From the NCBI GenBank assembly GCA_947501005.1, contig CANMTU010000001.1, positions 2,566,501 to 2,630,500 on the forward strand: 64,000 nucleotides of DNA, written 5' to 3'. The DNA is from an uncultured Erythrobacter sp. (GTDB taxonomy: Bacteria > Pseudomonadota > Alphaproteobacteria > Sphingomonadales > Sphingomonadaceae). The notes below the pieces were generated by a model. It saw nothing but the letters and a program-made list of their open reading frames with translations. It did not search any database and had not been told where the DNA came from. Within the stretch, counting starts at the first letter, position 1. Each line of letters begins with the position of its first letter. Made by a program: the position numbers and the translations under genes. Positions 8,258 through 18,805 of this stretch are shown one piece after another.

Positions 8258-8620
8258 ATGAATAGTTTGAAACTAGCCGCCCTCGGAGCCTTGGCAACCG
8301 CCGGTCTCGCAACAGCTGCGGCCGCGCAACCCCAAGTTGATCATCAGCCCGCTCCGCAAGAGAGTTCGCAAAGTCAGGAGAGCAGCCATGAGCATGGTAC
8401 AATGCAGGGCGAAATGTCGGGCTTGGAAGGCGACATGCGGGGCATGGATGGTGACATGTCCGGCATGATGGCGATGATGAACAATCCCGAGATGCGCGCT
8501 GAAATGATGGCGATGATGAACGATCCGGAAATGCGCGCCCAAATGATGGACATGATGCGCAACTGCAGCGAAATGATGAGAATGAAACAGGAACAGACGT
8601 CAGATGAAGAAGCAGGGTAA
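8258..8620 (+). CDS. Methionine-rich exported protein, probable periplasmic copper binder
   Basis: A 120-residue protein with a clear signal peptide (cleavage after AAAAQ region, about residue 22), a Gln/Ser/His linker, and then a strongly Met-rich body. The body contains a tandem repeat of about 12 residues with the pattern MMAMMNxPEMRAE/Q, and one cysteine near the end. Methionine clusters of this kind bind Cu(I) or Ag(I) in the periplasm. The ATG at 8258 follows AAAGGAA at 8244-8250. It is the first substantial gene after the CueR-type promoter and precedes the CusCBA pump genes, so it is probably a copper scavenger or donor to the pump. No named family was recognised. Confidence 0.8.
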   Translation: MNSLKLAALGALATAGLATAAAAQPQVDHQPAPQESSQSQESSHEHGTMQGEMSGLEGDMRGMDGDMSGMMAMMNNPEMRAEMMAMMNDPEMRAQMMDMMRNCSEMMRMKQEQTSDEEAG

Positions 8621-8818
8621 TCCTGATCATCACACGTCACCTTGACGGATTGCCTTCGCAAAAACCTACCCCGCACACCCGAACGGGGCAGGCCTCGTCC
8701 GAATAACGATCGATAAATCCTGCCGACCTCATGTACCATGCAAGCGAACCATATTTATGATTGCTACCACGACAGATCACGAAGGCTTGTCGAGACTCGC
8801 TTGCGCTCGTAGAGAAAG

Positions 8819-9169
8819 ATGATGCGGTTACTGCGCTCTCTTGGAATTTTTCTGATTGCTTGCGGACTCTTTGTCCAGTCGGCCGCTCATGCCTCGGCGC
8901 TTCCACAGGCGCCGGCGACGATCGACGGGCCGTGCGATGAGATGCGCATGGAGGCTGGTTCTTCGACCGCTCCGGAAGACCAACACGGACCGTGCAAAAA
9001 TCTTCGCCTGGATTGCCTTGTAGCCCTCGGCTGTATCGCTCCGCTGGTGATGGCCGGAGCCCCATCAGGAGAGCGTGTAACACTTGTTGCGCGTCCCTTG
9101 TTCACCCCGTTTGCCGCTTATTCTTTGGCTCTCGTTGGTCAAGGACCCGAGCCGCCCCCTCCGCAATAG
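8819..9169 (+). CDS. Small exported hypothetical protein upstream of the Cus pump
   Basis: A 116-residue protein with an N-terminal signal peptide or membrane anchor (residues 5-25), two CD/C-rich segments (GPCDEM, GPCKNLRLDCLVALGC) and a second hydrophobic stretch, ending in a proline-rich tail. Four cysteines in the predicted exported part could form disulfides or bind metal. Small proteins of this type often sit immediately before the TolC gene of Cus/Czc operons, but I do not recognise a named family. It is 198 bp after the Met-rich gene and 124 bp before the TolC-like gene, in the same direction. Assignment to copper handling is contextual. Confidence 0.6.
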   Translation: MMRLLRSLGIFLIACGLFVQSAAHASALPQAPATIDGPCDEMRMEAGSSTAPEDQHGPCKNLRLDCLVALGCIAPLVMAGAPSGERVTLVARPLFTPFAAYSLALVGQGPEPPPPQ

Positions 9170-9293
9170 CGATTCTGAGTTTTGCCAGGGACTACCCTGC
9201 ATACTGAAGCTGGACGAATTTTCCGTCGCGCCTAGCGATGGTCGTTTGTTCCGTCCGCGCTTACGTCGTGCGCTCTAGCGGAATCTAGAACTC

Positions 9294-10529
9294 ATGCAGA
9301 AAATTTGCTGGACCGCATTTCCGGTCCTGCTGGCTTTGGCGCCAGCTAGTTACGCCCAGTCGATCGGCTACGAGGAGGCCTTGAGAGCGGCCGTTAGCGA
9401 GCAGCCGCAGGTGCGGGCGCGGGAGTTGCAGCTCGAGGCACGTCGCAGCGTCGCTGACGCAGCTGACGAACTACCTGATCCTCGGCTCCGCGCTGGAATT
9501 CAGAACCTTCCGGTGACAGGCCCGGCAGCCTTCGAGATCGACCGGCAGCTGCCCACCCAGATCCAGGTCGGTGTGGAGCAGGACATCCCCAATCTCGCCG
9601 AGCGCCATGCGAGAGCGCGCGTGGCAGCGGCCGATATAGATCTGGCTTCCGCGCAGCTGACACGCGCGCAGCTCATGGCTCGGCTTGGAGCAGGCGAGGC
9701 CTGGATCTCGCTCGCTTACACCCAACAGGCCCTGAATGTTACCGATGACGCACTTAGGCAGATTGAAAGACTGGTGCCTCTGGCGCGGAGCGCTGTTGCC
9801 GCGGGATCGGCCAGGCCGGCTGAGAGCCTCGAGATCCGCCGTGCGGTACTGGAAGTCGAGGACGTGCGGACGCGCCTAGAAGGCGACCTTGACGCGGCAC
9901 AAGCCATGTTGGCGCGATATGCTGCTGTGCAAGACGCAGTTGCCACCGGGGCGATCCCCGGGGCGGATGTCGATGCCGAGCGACTTCGGGCGACCCTAGA
10001 GCTTAATCCCGACATCATTCTCGCTATCGCACAGGTCCGACAGGCAGATGCGAGGATCGATCTTGCCCGGTCGGAGAAGCGGCCCGATTTCGGCATCAAT
10101 CTCAGCTATGGCCGGCGCGATCCGATGTTCGGCGATGTCGTCTCGGTCATGGGCTCAATTACGCTCCCCATCTTTGCGGGCAGGCGACAGAACCCGAGGA
10201 TTGCCGCTGCTGAAGCCGAAGCAAGCGCAGCGCAAGCGATTCAGCTTGATCGGTTGCGCGAACTGCAAGCGCAATTCGAAGCCGACCTTGCAGCCTGGCG
10301 CAGCGCATACCGCCAGTGGCAGCGGGCCACGGAGGAGTTGCTACCCCTCGCCCAAAGCCGAGCTGATCTCGAAAGTGCGAGCTTCGCGGCAAACCGCGCC
10401 GAACTGCTCGACGTCATCGAAGCGATCAAGGCCCTGGCGCTCCTACAAATCGAGATCCTTGAGCGTGAGGAGGCGACAGTCGAAGCCGCTACGACCTTGC
10501 GACTGACCTATACGGAGTTCCAGCCATGA
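9294..10529 (+). CDS. cusC: TolC-family outer-membrane efflux protein (CusC-like)
   Basis: A 411-residue outer-membrane factor with a signal peptide (about residues 1-21) and two TolC-type repeats of long amphipathic helices. It forms the outer-membrane exit duct of a tripartite RND pump. Its stop overlaps the start of the adaptor gene by four bases (ATGA, 10526-10529), showing translational coupling. It is shorter than E. coli CusC (about 457) but within the usual range for alphaproteobacterial members. Family assignment is firm; metal specificity (Cu/Ag) comes from the pump gene two positions downstream. Confidence 0.88.
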   Translation: MQKICWTAFPVLLALAPASYAQSIGYEEALRAAVSEQPQVRARELQLEARRSVADAADELPDPRLRAGIQNLPVTGPAAFEIDRQLPTQIQVGVEQDIPNLAERHARARVAAADIDLASAQLTRAQLMARLGAGEAWISLAYTQQALNVTDDALRQIERLVPLARSAVAAGSARPAESLEIRRAVLEVEDVRTRLEGDLDAAQAMLARYAAVQDAVATGAIPGADVDAERLRATLELNPDIILAIAQVRQADARIDLARSEKRPDFGINLSYGRRDPMFGDVVSVMGSITLPIFAGRRQNPRIAAAEAEASAAQAIQLDRLRELQAQFEADLAAWRSAYRQWQRATEELLPLAQSRADLESASFAANRAELLDVIEAIKALALLQIEILEREEATVEAATTLRLTYTEFQP

Positions 10530-12040
10530 GAGCGAAAATGGGAGCCGCGTGGGGCAAACTGTCGCCGCGCCAGAAATCCTGGACCATGGCGGCAACGGTC
10601 GCGCTGATCAGCGCCACCGCAGGATACGGGTTATCGCAGCTGGGTGAGGGCGGAAGTCAGACAAATGGCGATGGGGGATCATCCAGCGCCGAATGTGAGG
10701 ACGTGCTTTACTGGTACGATCCGATGGTGCCGGGACAGCGCTTCGACGAGCCTGGAAAGTCGCCGTTCATGGATATGGAACTTGTCCCTAAATGCGCCGG
10801 CGAGGAGGCTACCTCCGGGGTCCAGATCGACGCAGGGCTTGTCCAGAACTTCGGCATCCGCACCGCCGAGGCTGAATACGGCGTACTTGAGCCGGACGTG
10901 TCCGTTACCGGTGTTCTTGCTTACAACGGGCGTGACGTTGCGATTGTCCAGCCAAGGGCTGGCGGCTTTGTACAACGCACCTATGGGCGTGCTCCAGACG
11001 ATGTGGTGGGCCGAGGCGCGCCGCTGGCCGATATTCTCGTACCCGAATGGGGTGGAGCGCAGCAGGAATATCTGGCCGTCCTGAACAGCGGCGATGAGCA
11101 GCTTGCACAGGCCATGCGCGAGCGGATGCGGCTGCTCGGCATGTCGAATGGGCAGATTTCCTCGGTGGGCCGGACCGGTCGCGCCCAGGCGACGATCACT
11201 GTCACCGCGCCGACCGGCGGGGCCATCACCATGCTCGGCGTGCGACCCGGCATGACCGTGATGGCAGGCCAGACCCTGGCGGAAATAACCGGATTCTCGC
11301 CGATCTGGCTCGAGGCATCGGTGCCCGAAACACAAGCAGCGAATATCCGGGTCGGCCAACCTGTCAGTGCAACCCTGACCGCGTTTCCCGATGAGAGATT
11401 TTCCGGACCGATCATCGCGATCTTGCCGAGCGCACAGGATGCGAGCCGGACAATCACCGTCCGCGCGCAATTGCCCAATCCTTCCGGACGGCTCAAGCCG
11501 GGCATGTTCGCGCAGGTCTCGTTGACCCCTGACACCAGGCGCGCTCTGCTGGTGCCTTCCGAAGCGGTGATCCGGACCGGGCGCCGGACCATCGTGATGA
11601 TCAAACAGGACGAGGGCGGGTTCATGCCTGCCGAAGTCCGGATCGGCCGCGAAGCTGGCGGCAGGACCGAAGTTCTGGCCGGCCTTTCGCAAGGCGAAGA
11701 AGTCGTGACCTCGGGCCAGTTCCTGCTCGATTCCGAGGCAAGCCTGGCAGGACTCGATGTTCGTACGATCGAACAGACAGGCCAGGACCAAGACCAAGAC
11801 GGTGAAGACGAGCCAGCGACATTCAGTGCCATAGGCACGATTGAGAAGATTGCCGAGGCCTCTGTCACGCTGCGGCACGGGCCCATCCCGCGGCTGGACT
11901 GGCCTGCCATGACGATGACCTTCCGCACGAAGAATGCAGCGCAGACCAGCGGATTCGAGAAGGGCGACAGAGTGCGCTTTACCTTCACGCAGCAGGACGC
12001 CGGCCCCCGTATCGAGACCATCAGGAGGGCCGGGCAATGA
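10526..12040 (+). CDS. cusB: RND periplasmic adaptor with built-in CusF-like domain (CusB-like)
   Basis: A 504-residue membrane-fusion protein. After an N-terminal anchor (residues 18-40), a heavy-metal-binding segment with C[10 protein letters not shown] and a later PKC occurs at about 53-90, then the barrel-sandwich and beta-barrel domains of the adaptor (about 95-400). The C-terminal 75 residues form a CusF-like OB-fold module with the DWPAMTMTF signature whose Trp and Met residues bind Cu(I)/Ag(I). A CusF domain fused to CusB is known in some bacteria; here a free CusF-like protein is also present downstream, so metallochaperone function is doubled. It overlaps both neighbours by four bases, giving a coupled C-B-A order. 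Confidence 0.9.
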   Translation: MRAKMGAAWGKLSPRQKSWTMAATVALISATAGYGLSQLGEGGSQTNGDGGSSSAECEDVLYWYDPMVPGQRFDEPGKSPFMDMELVPKCAGEEATSGVQIDAGLVQNFGIRTAEAEYGVLEPDVSVTGVLAYNGRDVAIVQPRAGGFVQRTYGRAPDDVVGRGAPLADILVPEWGGAQQEYLAVLNSGDEQLAQAMRERMRLLGMSNGQISSVGRTGRAQATITVTAPTGGAITMLGVRPGMTVMAGQTLAEITGFSPIWLEASVPETQAANIRVGQPVSATLTAFPDERFSGPIIAILPSAQDASRTITVRAQLPNPSGRLKPGMFAQVSLTPDTRRALLVPSEAVIRTGRRTIVMIKQDEGGFMPAEVRIGREAGGRTEVLAGLSQGEEVVTSGQFLLDSEASLAGLDVRTIEQTGQDQDQDGEDEPATFSAIGTIEKIAEASVTLRHGPIPRLDWPAMTMTFRTKNAAQTSGFEKGDRVRFTFTQQDAGPRIETIRRAGQ

Positions 12041-15000
12041 TCGCACGCATCATCGATGCCTCGATCGCCAATCGACTTTTCATCGTCCTCGCCGCCATAG
12101 CTGTGACCCTTGGCGGGTTCTGGGCCGTCCGCACAACTCCGGTCGATGCTTTGCCCGATCTGTCCGATGTCCAGGTTGTCGTCCGATCCAACTATCCGGG
12201 CCAGGCGCCCCGGATTGTCGAGGACCAGGTGACCTACCCGATGGCCACGACCATGCTGTCGGTGCCGGGAGCGAAGACCGTACGCGGCTACTCGATGTTC
12301 GGCGACAGCTACGTCTATATCATTTTCGAGGACGGTACCGACCTTTACTGGGCACGGTCGCGGGTGCTCGAATATCTCAATCAGGTGCAGAACCGCCTGC
12401 CCGAGGGTGTTACGAGCACGCTCGGTCCGGATGCGACGGGCGTGGGGTGGATTTACGAATATGCGCTTGTCGACCGCACCGGCGGACATGATCTGGCGGG
12501 GCTGCGAAGCCTGCAGGACTGGTTCCTGCGATACGAGCTCAAGACCATTCCAGGCATCGCCGAAGTGGCGAGTGTCGGCGGCATGGTCAAACAATACCAG
12601 GTCGTGCTCGAACCTTACCGGATGGCATCGTTCGGCGTCACGCATGCCGAGATCGTAAACGCCATCCAGTCGTCCAACCAGGAGGCCGGCGGTTCGATCG
12701 TCGAGATGGGTGAGGCCGAATACATGGTCCGCGCATCAGGCTATCTGACGACGCTCGACGACTTCCGTCAGATCCCCCTCAGGGCCGCAGCAGGAGGTGT
12801 GCCTGTCACTGTGGGAGATGTCGCCACAATCCAGGTCGGACCAGAACTGCGTCGCGGCATTGCCGAGCTCAACGGGGAAGGAGAGGTTGCCGGCGGCATT
12901 ATCGTTCTCAGACAGGGCGCGGACGCTCGCAGCGCAATCCAGGCGGTCGAGGAAAAGCTGGACGAATTGCAGGCGAGCCTTCCCGAGGGCGTCGAGATCG
13001 TCACCACCTACGACCGATCGCAGCTTATCGACGCCTCGGTGGAGAATTTGACGACCAAGCTGATCGAGGAGTTCATCGTCGTCGCGCTCGTATGCGCCCT
13101 TTTCCTGTGGCACGCGCGCTCAGCGCTGGTCGCGATCATAACCCTTCCCCTGGGCGTGCTGGCGGCGTTCATCGTGATGCGTTTCCAGGGGGTGAATGCC
13201 AATATCATGTCGCTGGGCGGGATCGCTATCGCGGTCGGCGCCATGGTCGATGCAGCCGTTGTGATGATCGAAAATGCGCACAAGCATCTCGAGCGATGGG
13301 AGCATGAAAATCCCGAGACGGTGCTTTCGGTCAAGGAGCGCTGGCGCATCATTGCCGATGCTTCGAAAGAGGTCGGACCCGCGCTGTTTTTCAGCCTTCT
13401 GATCATAACCTTGTCGTTCCTGCCCGTGTTTACCCTGCAAGCCCAGGAAGGCCGGTTGTTTGCACCGCTTGCCTTCACCAAGACCTATGCCATGGCGGCC
13501 GCTGCGCTGCTGTCGGTTACGCTGGTTCCGGTGATGATGGGCTGGCTGATCAGGGGTAAGATACCGTCAGAAGACTCCAATTTCCTCAATCGCTGGCTGA
13601 CCAGGATTTACCGACCGGGGCTTAATTGGGTGATGCGCTGGCCCAAAGCCACGCTCGCGGTTGCAGGCGCAATCTTCCTCACCACGCTGATCCCCTTCTC
13701 GCAGCTCGGCGGAGAGTTTCTCCCGCCGCTCGACGAGGGCGATCTGCTCTACATGCCGAGCGCCCTTCCCGGTCTATCGCCAGGCGAGGCCTCGGCGCTG
13801 CTGCAGCGGACCGACCGCCTCATCAAATCGGTACCGGAAGTCGAAACAGTCTTCGGCAAGGCCGGCCGTGCAGATACGGCTACCGACCCGGCTCCGCTCA
13901 CCATGTTCGAGACCACGATCCGGTTCCGGCCGCGGGAGGAATGGCGCGAAGGCATGACGACCGATGCGCTGATCGAAGAACTCGACCGGGTCGTTCAAGT
14001 GCCCGGTCTCGCCAATGTCTGGGTACCCCCTATCCGTAATCGCATCGATATGCTTGCGACCGGAATCAAGAGCCCGATCGGCGTTAAGGTCTCGGGCGAG
14101 GATCTTGCCGAGATCGAACGGGTGGCGCTCGAGGTCGAGGGTGTGGCAAAGACGATCCCCGGCGTCAGTTCGGCTCTGGCCGAGAGGCTTTCCGGCGGGC
14201 GCTATGTCGATGTCGATATCGATCGTTCCGCGGCGGCGAGATACGGCCTTAACATCTCCGATGTCCAGCAGATCGTCTCGGGCGCTATAGGCGGGGCCAA
14301 TGTCGCGCGGACTGTCGAAGGCCTGGCGCGCTATCCGATCAATGTGCGCTACCCCCGTGAAATTCGTGACAGCGTGGACGAATTGCGAACCTTGCCTCTG
14401 CTGACTCCGTCGGGACAACAGATTACGCTCGGCACGGTCGCACGGATCGGCGTCAGCGATGGCCCTCCCATGCTCAAGAGCGAGCAGGGACGATTGACCA
14501 GCTACATCTATGTGGATGTGCGCGACCGCGATCTTACATCGGTGGTTGCCGACCTCCAGGAAGCGGTTGCCGCGGGCGTCAATCTTCCGGCAGGCGTCAG
14601 CCTGTCCTACGCGGGTCAGTTCGAGTACCTTACCCGCGCCTACGAACGGCTGCAGATCGTCGTACCCGCCACGCTCGTCATCATTTTCCTGCTGCTCTAT
14701 CTGATCTTCAGAAGGTGGGACGAGGCAATGCTTATCATGGGTACGCTGCCATTCGCCCTGTCAGGCGGCTACTGGCTCCTCTATCTGATGGGCTACAACC
14801 AGTCGGTCGCAACTGCCGTCGGATTCATTGCCCTGGCCGGTGTATCGGCCGAGTTCGGCGTGATCATGCTGATCTATCTCAAGGCAGCCCTCGAGAAACG
14901 AAGTGGTGATTTGAGTGCCGAGGAAGTGGATCAGGCGATCCGCGAAGGGGCGCTCTTGCGTGTCCGGCCCAAGGCGATGACCGTAGCGGTGATCCTTGCG

Positions 15001-15204
15001 GGTCTGTTCCCGATCTTGATCGGAACCGGAGCTGGCTCGGAGGTGATGAGCCGGATCGCGGCACCGATGATTGGCGGTATGATTACCGCGCCGCTCCTGT
15101 CCATGTTCGTACTTCCCGCCGCATATTTGCTGTTGCGGCGGCCCCGTCCGGAAAAACCGGTCAATCCCCAAGGAGAAGAAGAATGCGTACCACAACCTAT
15201 ATGA
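12037..15204 (+). CDS. cusA: CusA-like heavy-metal RND efflux pump
   Basis: A 1055-residue inner-membrane proton-driven pump with the twelve-helix RND plan and two large periplasmic loops. The diagnostic TM4 motif reads AVG-x3-DAA-x3-IEN at residues 399-413, the signature of the HME4 group that exports monovalent copper and silver. Length is normal for the family (about 1047 in E. coli). The start ATG at 12037 overlaps the adaptor stop (ATGA), and its own 3' end overlaps the next gene by 22 bases. It should assemble with the TolC-like and adaptor proteins to expel Cu+/Ag+ from the periplasm. Confidence 0.94.
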   Translation: MIARIIDASIANRLFIVLAAIAVTLGGFWAVRTTPVDALPDLSDVQVVVRSNYPGQAPRIVEDQVTYPMATTMLSVPGAKTVRGYSMFGDSYVYIIFEDGTDLYWARSRVLEYLNQVQNRLPEGVTSTLGPDATGVGWIYEYALVDRTGGHDLAGLRSLQDWFLRYELKTIPGIAEVASVGGMVKQYQVVLEPYRMASFGVTHAEIVNAIQSSNQEAGGSIVEMGEAEYMVRASGYLTTLDDFRQIPLRAAAGGVPVTVGDVATIQVGPELRRGIAELNGEGEVAGGIIVLRQGADARSAIQAVEEKLDELQASLPEGVEIVTTYDRSQLIDASVENLTTKLIEEFIVVALVCALFLWHARSALVAIITLPLGVLAAFIVMRFQGVNANIMSLGGIAIAVGAMVDAAVVMIENAHKHLERWEHENPETVLSVKERWRIIADASKEVGPALFFSLLIITLSFLPVFTLQAQEGRLFAPLAFTKTYAMAAAALLSVTLVPVMMGWLIRGKIPSEDSNFLNRWLTRIYRPGLNWVMRWPKATLAVAGAIFLTTLIPFSQLGGEFLPPLDEGDLLYMPSALPGLSPGEASALLQRTDRLIKSVPEVETVFGKAGRADTATDPAPLTMFETTIRFRPREEWREGMTTDALIEELDRVVQVPGLANVWVPPIRNRIDMLATGIKSPIGVKVSGEDLAEIERVALEVEGVAKTIPGVSSALAERLSGGRYVDVDIDRSAAARYGLNISDVQQIVSGAIGGANVARTVEGLARYPINVRYPREIRDSVDELRTLPLLTPSGQQITLGTVARIGVSDGPPMLKSEQGRLTSYIYVDVRDRDLTSVVADLQEAVAAGVNLPAGVSLSYAGQFEYLTRAYERLQIVVPATLVIIFLLLYLIFRRWDEAMLIMGTLPFALSGGYWLLYLMGYNQSVATAVGFIALAGVSAEFGVIMLIYLKAALEKRSGDLSAEEVDQAIREGALLRVRPKAMTVAVILAGLFPILIGTGAGSEVMSRIAAPMIGGMITAPLLSMFVLPAAYLLLRRPRPEKPVNPQGEEECVPQPI

Positions 15205-15581
15205 TCTTGCTCGCAGCTCCGCTGGCATTGGCAGCTTGCGACAATGCCGCCGAAACAACCGAACAGCCTGGAACGATGATGTCCGACGACATGGCGGATG
15301 CCGATGCCATGCCGATGTCGGACGACATGCCGATGATGGATTCCGCCGCAGCTGGACAAGCCGGAAGCGGCGAAGGATCGGTTACGGAAATTAACGAGGC
15401 CGAGGGCAAGATCACGATCGATCACGGTCCGATCGCTGCGGTTGGCTGGCCGGCGATGACAATGGCCTTCTCCGCAGATGAGGACAGCATGGACAAGGTC
15501 GCGGTCGGCGATCGCGTCACCTTCGAATTTCAAACCACGGAAGGCGGCGGCGGCGAACTGACCGCGATTGCCAAGCAGTAA
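15183..15581 (+). CDS. CusF-like periplasmic copper-binding lipoprotein
   Basis: A 132-residue protein with a lipobox (LAAC at about residues 16-19), an acidic Met-rich linker (pattern [21 protein letters not shown]), and a C-terminal CusF domain with DHGPI and GWPAMTMAF. In CusF the Trp-Met-Met-His set binds Cu(I)/Ag(I) and hands it to CusB. The lipobox suggests membrane attachment rather than a soluble chaperone. It starts 22 bases inside the cusA 3' end, after an AAGGAGAAG ribosome binding site. It duplicates the CusF domain already fused to the adaptor. Confidence 0.88.
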   Translation: MRTTTYMILLAAPLALAACDNAAETTEQPGTMMSDDMADADAMPMSDDMPMMDSAAAGQAGSGEGSVTEINEAEGKITIDHGPIAAVGWPAMTMAFSADEDSMDKVAVGDRVTFEFQTTEGGGGELTAIAKQ

Positions 15582-15589
15582 GGATCAGA

Positions 15590-15619
15590 CAGCGCCGTGC
15601 CGAGATGGGCGCGGCGCTG
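15590..15619 (+). terminator. Strong hairpin after the cusF-like gene (no U-tract)
   Basis: Twelve base pairs, CAGCGCCGTGCC with GGCGCGGCGCTG (one G-T pair), enclose the loop GAGATG. It begins nine bases after the stop of the CusF-like gene. No run of T follows, so it may act as an RNA-stabilising 3' end, a pause site or an attenuator before the ATPase gene rather than a complete intrinsic terminator. Confidence 0.55.
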
Positions 15620-15663
15620 GCTTCCGAGCTTTCTGAAATCCGACCTGACCATTGATACTGGAG

Positions 15664-15792
15664 ATGACGATGACCTGCGATGGAATGATGCAGAACCCCA
15701 TGATGTTGCTGGCCATGGGTGCGGTCTGGATTGGATTGCTGGGCTTAATAATACTCGGGATCTTCGCACTCATAAAATATCTCAAGTCATGA
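15664..15792 (+). CDS. 42-residue Met-rich membrane miniprotein
   Basis: A short frame starting ATG at 15664 encodes a 42-residue peptide: a Met/Cys-containing N-terminus (TCDGMMQNPMM), one strong transmembrane helix, and a short basic tail ending YLKS. GGAGATG directly precedes the start. The 'MQNPMM' element resembles copper-binding Met motifs. Similar tiny membrane proteins accompany copper ATPase genes in many proteobacteria, but I do not recognise a named family. It lies between the CusF-like gene and the P-type ATPase, all rightward. Confidence 0.6.
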   Translation: MTMTCDGMMQNPMMLLAMGAVWIGLLGLIILGIFALIKYLKS

Positions 15793-15909
15793 GCTGTCCT
15801 CGTGGCGTCTGCAGACAAACATCTGGCGGGATCAGCTATTCGGCCATTGTGGAACGCCTGGTGCTTCGACAGAGTATTCGAACGACGCGCTCTTAATAGG
15901 GAATGACAG

Positions 15910-18267
15910 ATGACCGACACTCTTTCCGACACGGCTGACAAGCCGGTCCCCAGCGGAACTGCCGTCGATCCGGTCTGCGGCATGAGCGTAGAAATCGAGG
16001 GCGCCAGCTTCGTCCACGAGCACAAAGGCTCACATCATTATTTCTGCTCCTCGCGCTGCCTTGACAAATTTCGGGCCGATCCTGAGCTCTACCTTTCGAA
16101 CGCGCACCTCGATGCGGTCGAAGATGTTCCAAAAGGCGCAATCTATACCTGCCCGATGCATCCTGAAATACGCCAGCCAGGCCCGGGCTCCTGTCCGATC
16201 TGCGGAATGGCGCTCGAACCCGAAACGGTGAGTCTCGATGAAGGCCCCGATCCTGAACTCGTCGACATGCGGCGACGGTTCTGGTGGAGCGCACTCTTCA
16301 CGCTGCCGCTCTTTGCCTACGCGATGGGCGACATGATCCCGTCGCGGCCGTTCGATCAGCTCATCGAACCCGCTTCCGCGCAGTGGCTGCAGCTTCTGCT
16401 GGCCACTCCGGTGGTGCTTTGGGGCGGCTGGCCCTTCTTCACCCGCGCGCTGCAATCGGTCCGGACCATGAACCTCAACATGTTCACCCTGATCGGCTTC
16501 GGCGTCGCCATCGCCTATCTGTTCAGCCTTGTGGCAACCCTCGCCCCGGACATCTTCCCCGAGGCTTTCCGCGATCATGCGGGCCGGGTCGGCGTCTATT
16601 ACGAGGCCGCTGCAGTTATAACGACCTTGGTGCTGCTCGGGCAGGTGCTCGAACTCAAGGCGCGCGGATCGACATCGAGTGCCTTGCGAGCGCTTCTCGA
16701 ACTCGCGCCCCCGACCGCGATGAAGATCTTCGGTCGCGGGGACGAGCGCGAAGTTCCGCTCGACGAATTGACGTCTGGGGACCTTCTGCGCGTGCGTCCG
16801 GGCGACAAGGTCCCCGTCGATGGCACGCTCGAGGATGGAAGCAGTGCCATCGACGAATCCATGATCAGTGGCGAGCCCATTCCCGTCAAGAAAAGCGCTG
16901 GCGATCCCGTGATCGGGGGCACTGTCAACCAGACCGGCAGCTTCACCATGCGCGCGACGCAGGTCGGTGCGGACACCATGCTCTCGAAGATCGTGCAGAT
17001 GGTGGCGGAGGCGCAGCGCAGCCGGGCACCGATCCAGCGGCTCGCCGACCAAGTCACCGGATGGTTCGTGCCCATCGTCGTCCTTGTCGCTATCGTGAGT
17101 TTTGTCGTCTGGGCCATCTGGGGACCGGCACCGGCCCTTGCCTACGCGCTCGTCAACGCGGTCGCCGTTCTGATCATCGCCTGTCCCTGCGCGCTCGGAC
17201 TGGCGACGCCAATGTCGATCATGACCGGCACCGGCAAGGGAGCCCAGCACGGCATCCTGATCAAGAACGCCGAAGCGCTCGAAACGCTGGAAAAGATCGA
17301 TACGCTGGTTGTCGACAAGACCGGCACACTGACCCGGGGCAAGCCCGATCTTGTCGACGTAAAACCGCAGTCAGATTTCGACGAGCAGGAGTTGCTGAGC
17401 CTTGTCGCTGCCGTTGAGAGAGGAAGCGAGCATCCGCTCGCCCACGCGATCGTGGAAGGGGCTCAAAACAGGGGCGCTGCCATTCTCGACGCGTCCGATA
17501 TCGAGTCCGTGACCGGCGAAGGCATCCAGGCAAATGTCGACAAGCGCAGGGTCGCGATCGGGAATGAAAAGATGATGGAGCGTATAGGGGCGCTCGAAGA
17601 AGGCTGGCGGTCAACGGCGGACGAAGGCCGAAGCCTTGGACAGACGGTGATGTTCGTGGCCGTGGACGGGGCACCGGCAGGCCTTATCGCTGTCGCCGAT
17701 CCGATCAAGGCAACCAGCCGCACCGCTATTGCCGCGCTGCATGAGCGCGGCATCAAGATCGTGATGCTTACCGGCGACAGCGAAGCCACCGCGCGTGCGG
17801 TAGCAAGCCAGGTCGGCATCGATGAAGTCGAGGCCAATGTCTCGCCCGAGGACAAGCATCGCAAGATCGAGCAGTTGAAGGGTGAGGGCCGCCGGGTGGC
17901 AATGGCCGGCGACGGCATAAACGACGCACCCGCGCTCGCCGCTTCGCATGTCGGCATCGCAATGGGAACGGGTACCGATGTCGCGATCGAAAGTGCAGGT
18001 GTGACACTGGTCCGGGGTGATTTGGTGGGAGTGGTTCAGGCCATCGTCCTCTCGCGGGCCACTATGCGCAACATCAGGCAGAACCTGTTCTTCGCCTTTG
18101 CCTATAACGCACTCGGCATCCCGGTCGCAGCAGGTGTTCTTTATCCGTGGACTGGGCTCCTCCTCAACCCGATGATCGCCGCAGCAGCCATGAGCCTTTC
18201 TTCGGTCTCGGTCATTGGCAATGCCTTACGTCTGCGTGGAGTTACGCTTCCCAGGTTCGAGACATGA
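15910..18267 (+). CDS. copA: Cu+/Ag+-exporting P1B-type ATPase with YHS and metal-binding N-terminus
   Basis: A 785-residue heavy-metal ATPase. The N-terminus has no HMA domain; instead a YHS domain (DPVCGM to about residue 62) is followed by a short heavy-metal-binding module (YTCPMHPE...CPICGM, about 79-102). Eight transmembrane helices follow. Signature elements: TGE-like SGEP of the actuator domain, CPC in TM6 ([11 protein letters not shown]), phosphorylation loop [20 protein letters not shown] in TM7 and MSLSS in TM8. CPC with YN and MSxSS defines the P1B-1 Cu+/Ag+ group. It exports cytoplasmic Cu+ and complements the periplasmic Cus pump. Its last four bases (ATGA) overlap the next gene. 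Confidence 0.93.
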   Translation: MTDTLSDTADKPVPSGTAVDPVCGMSVEIEGASFVHEHKGSHHYFCSSRCLDKFRADPELYLSNAHLDAVEDVPKGAIYTCPMHPEIRQPGPGSCPICGMALEPETVSLDEGPDPELVDMRRRFWWSALFTLPLFAYAMGDMIPSRPFDQLIEPASAQWLQLLLATPVVLWGGWPFFTRALQSVRTMNLNMFTLIGFGVAIAYLFSLVATLAPDIFPEAFRDHAGRVGVYYEAAAVITTLVLLGQVLELKARGSTSSALRALLELAPPTAMKIFGRGDEREVPLDELTSGDLLRVRPGDKVPVDGTLEDGSSAIDESMISGEPIPVKKSAGDPVIGGTVNQTGSFTMRATQVGADTMLSKIVQMVAEAQRSRAPIQRLADQVTGWFVPIVVLVAIVSFVVWAIWGPAPALAYALVNAVAVLIIACPCALGLATPMSIMTGTGKGAQHGILIKNAEALETLEKIDTLVVDKTGTLTRGKPDLVDVKPQSDFDEQELLSLVAAVERGSEHPLAHAIVEGAQNRGAAILDASDIESVTGEGIQANVDKRRVAIGNEKMMERIGALEEGWRSTADEGRSLGQTVMFVAVDGAPAGLIAVADPIKATSRTAIAALHERGIKIVMLTGDSEATARAVASQVGIDEVEANVSPEDKHRKIEQLKGEGRRVAMAGDGINDAPALAASHVGIAMGTGTDVAIESAGVTLVRGDLVGVVQAIVLSRATMRNIRQNLFFAFAYNALGIPVAAGVLYPWTGLLLNPMIAAAAMSLSSVSVIGNALRLRGVTLPRFET

Positions 18268-18788
18268 GTGATACAGGCCGGAACGATGTGACAGGAATGT
18301 CGGATGGAAGGACGGAGCCACTAGGTCAGCCTCCAGGATTTGAACGCGAATGGCGCGGTGCGCATCCCGCACTCTGGATCGCCATCTTCGGAATTCTCAT
18401 CGCTTTCGCCTGGGAGATGCTCCAGCTTCCTTTCTACCAGTCGGGAGGTCTGTCGCCTGCCGAGGCAGCACGTCGCTGCGGCCTGGCCTCGTTCGGCGAT
18501 GCCGGGATCATGGTGGCCGCTTATCTCGGCGCCTCTGTCGGCAGTGGTAAAACGCCGTGGCTCGTAGACTGGCCGATCTCGCGTTTTGTCGTGTTCCTGG
18601 GAATCGGCCTGGCCATTACTGCCATGGTCGAAGTGCTGGCTGTCGGTGCCGACTGGGGGTGGTCCTATAGTGCAATCATGCCGCTTGTGCCCGGGACCAA
18701 AATCGGCCTGGTACCGATCGTGATGTGGGTTGCGGTTCCCACGGCCACCTTGTGGCTCGCGCGCCGTCTCGGCACCGGACCCCGCTGA
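18264..18788 (+). CDS. Multi-pass membrane protein coupled to the copper ATPase
   Basis: A 174-residue protein with a hydrophilic N-terminus of about 35 residues and four predicted transmembrane helices. I chose the ATG at 18264 because it overlaps the ATPase stop as ATGA, indicating translational coupling; the open frame upstream lies inside the ATPase gene. The sequence has no recognised family motif. The coupling argues for a role with the ATPase or in copper homeostasis, but that is inference. It converges with the FTR1-type gene, with a 17-bp gap. Confidence 0.65.
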   Translation: MSDTGRNDVTGMSDGRTEPLGQPPGFEREWRGAHPALWIAIFGILIAFAWEMLQLPFYQSGGLSPAEAARRCGLASFGDAGIMVAAYLGASVGSGKTPWLVDWPISRFVVFLGIGLAITAMVEVLAVGADWGWSYSAIMPLVPGTKIGLVPIVMWVAVPTATLWLARRLGTGPR

Positions 18789-18805
18789 TCGCAAACCGGG
18801 ATCTC

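Noticed and set aside
10679-12645. Long minus-strand frames opposite cusB and cusA
   Set aside because: Overlap the entire coding sequence of well-recognised genes and show no conserved motif; typical antisense artefacts of GC-rich third positions.
16030-17250. 406-codon minus-strand frame inside the copper ATPase gene
   Set aside because: Asp/Arg/His-rich translation with no family pattern, wholly contained within the ATPase.
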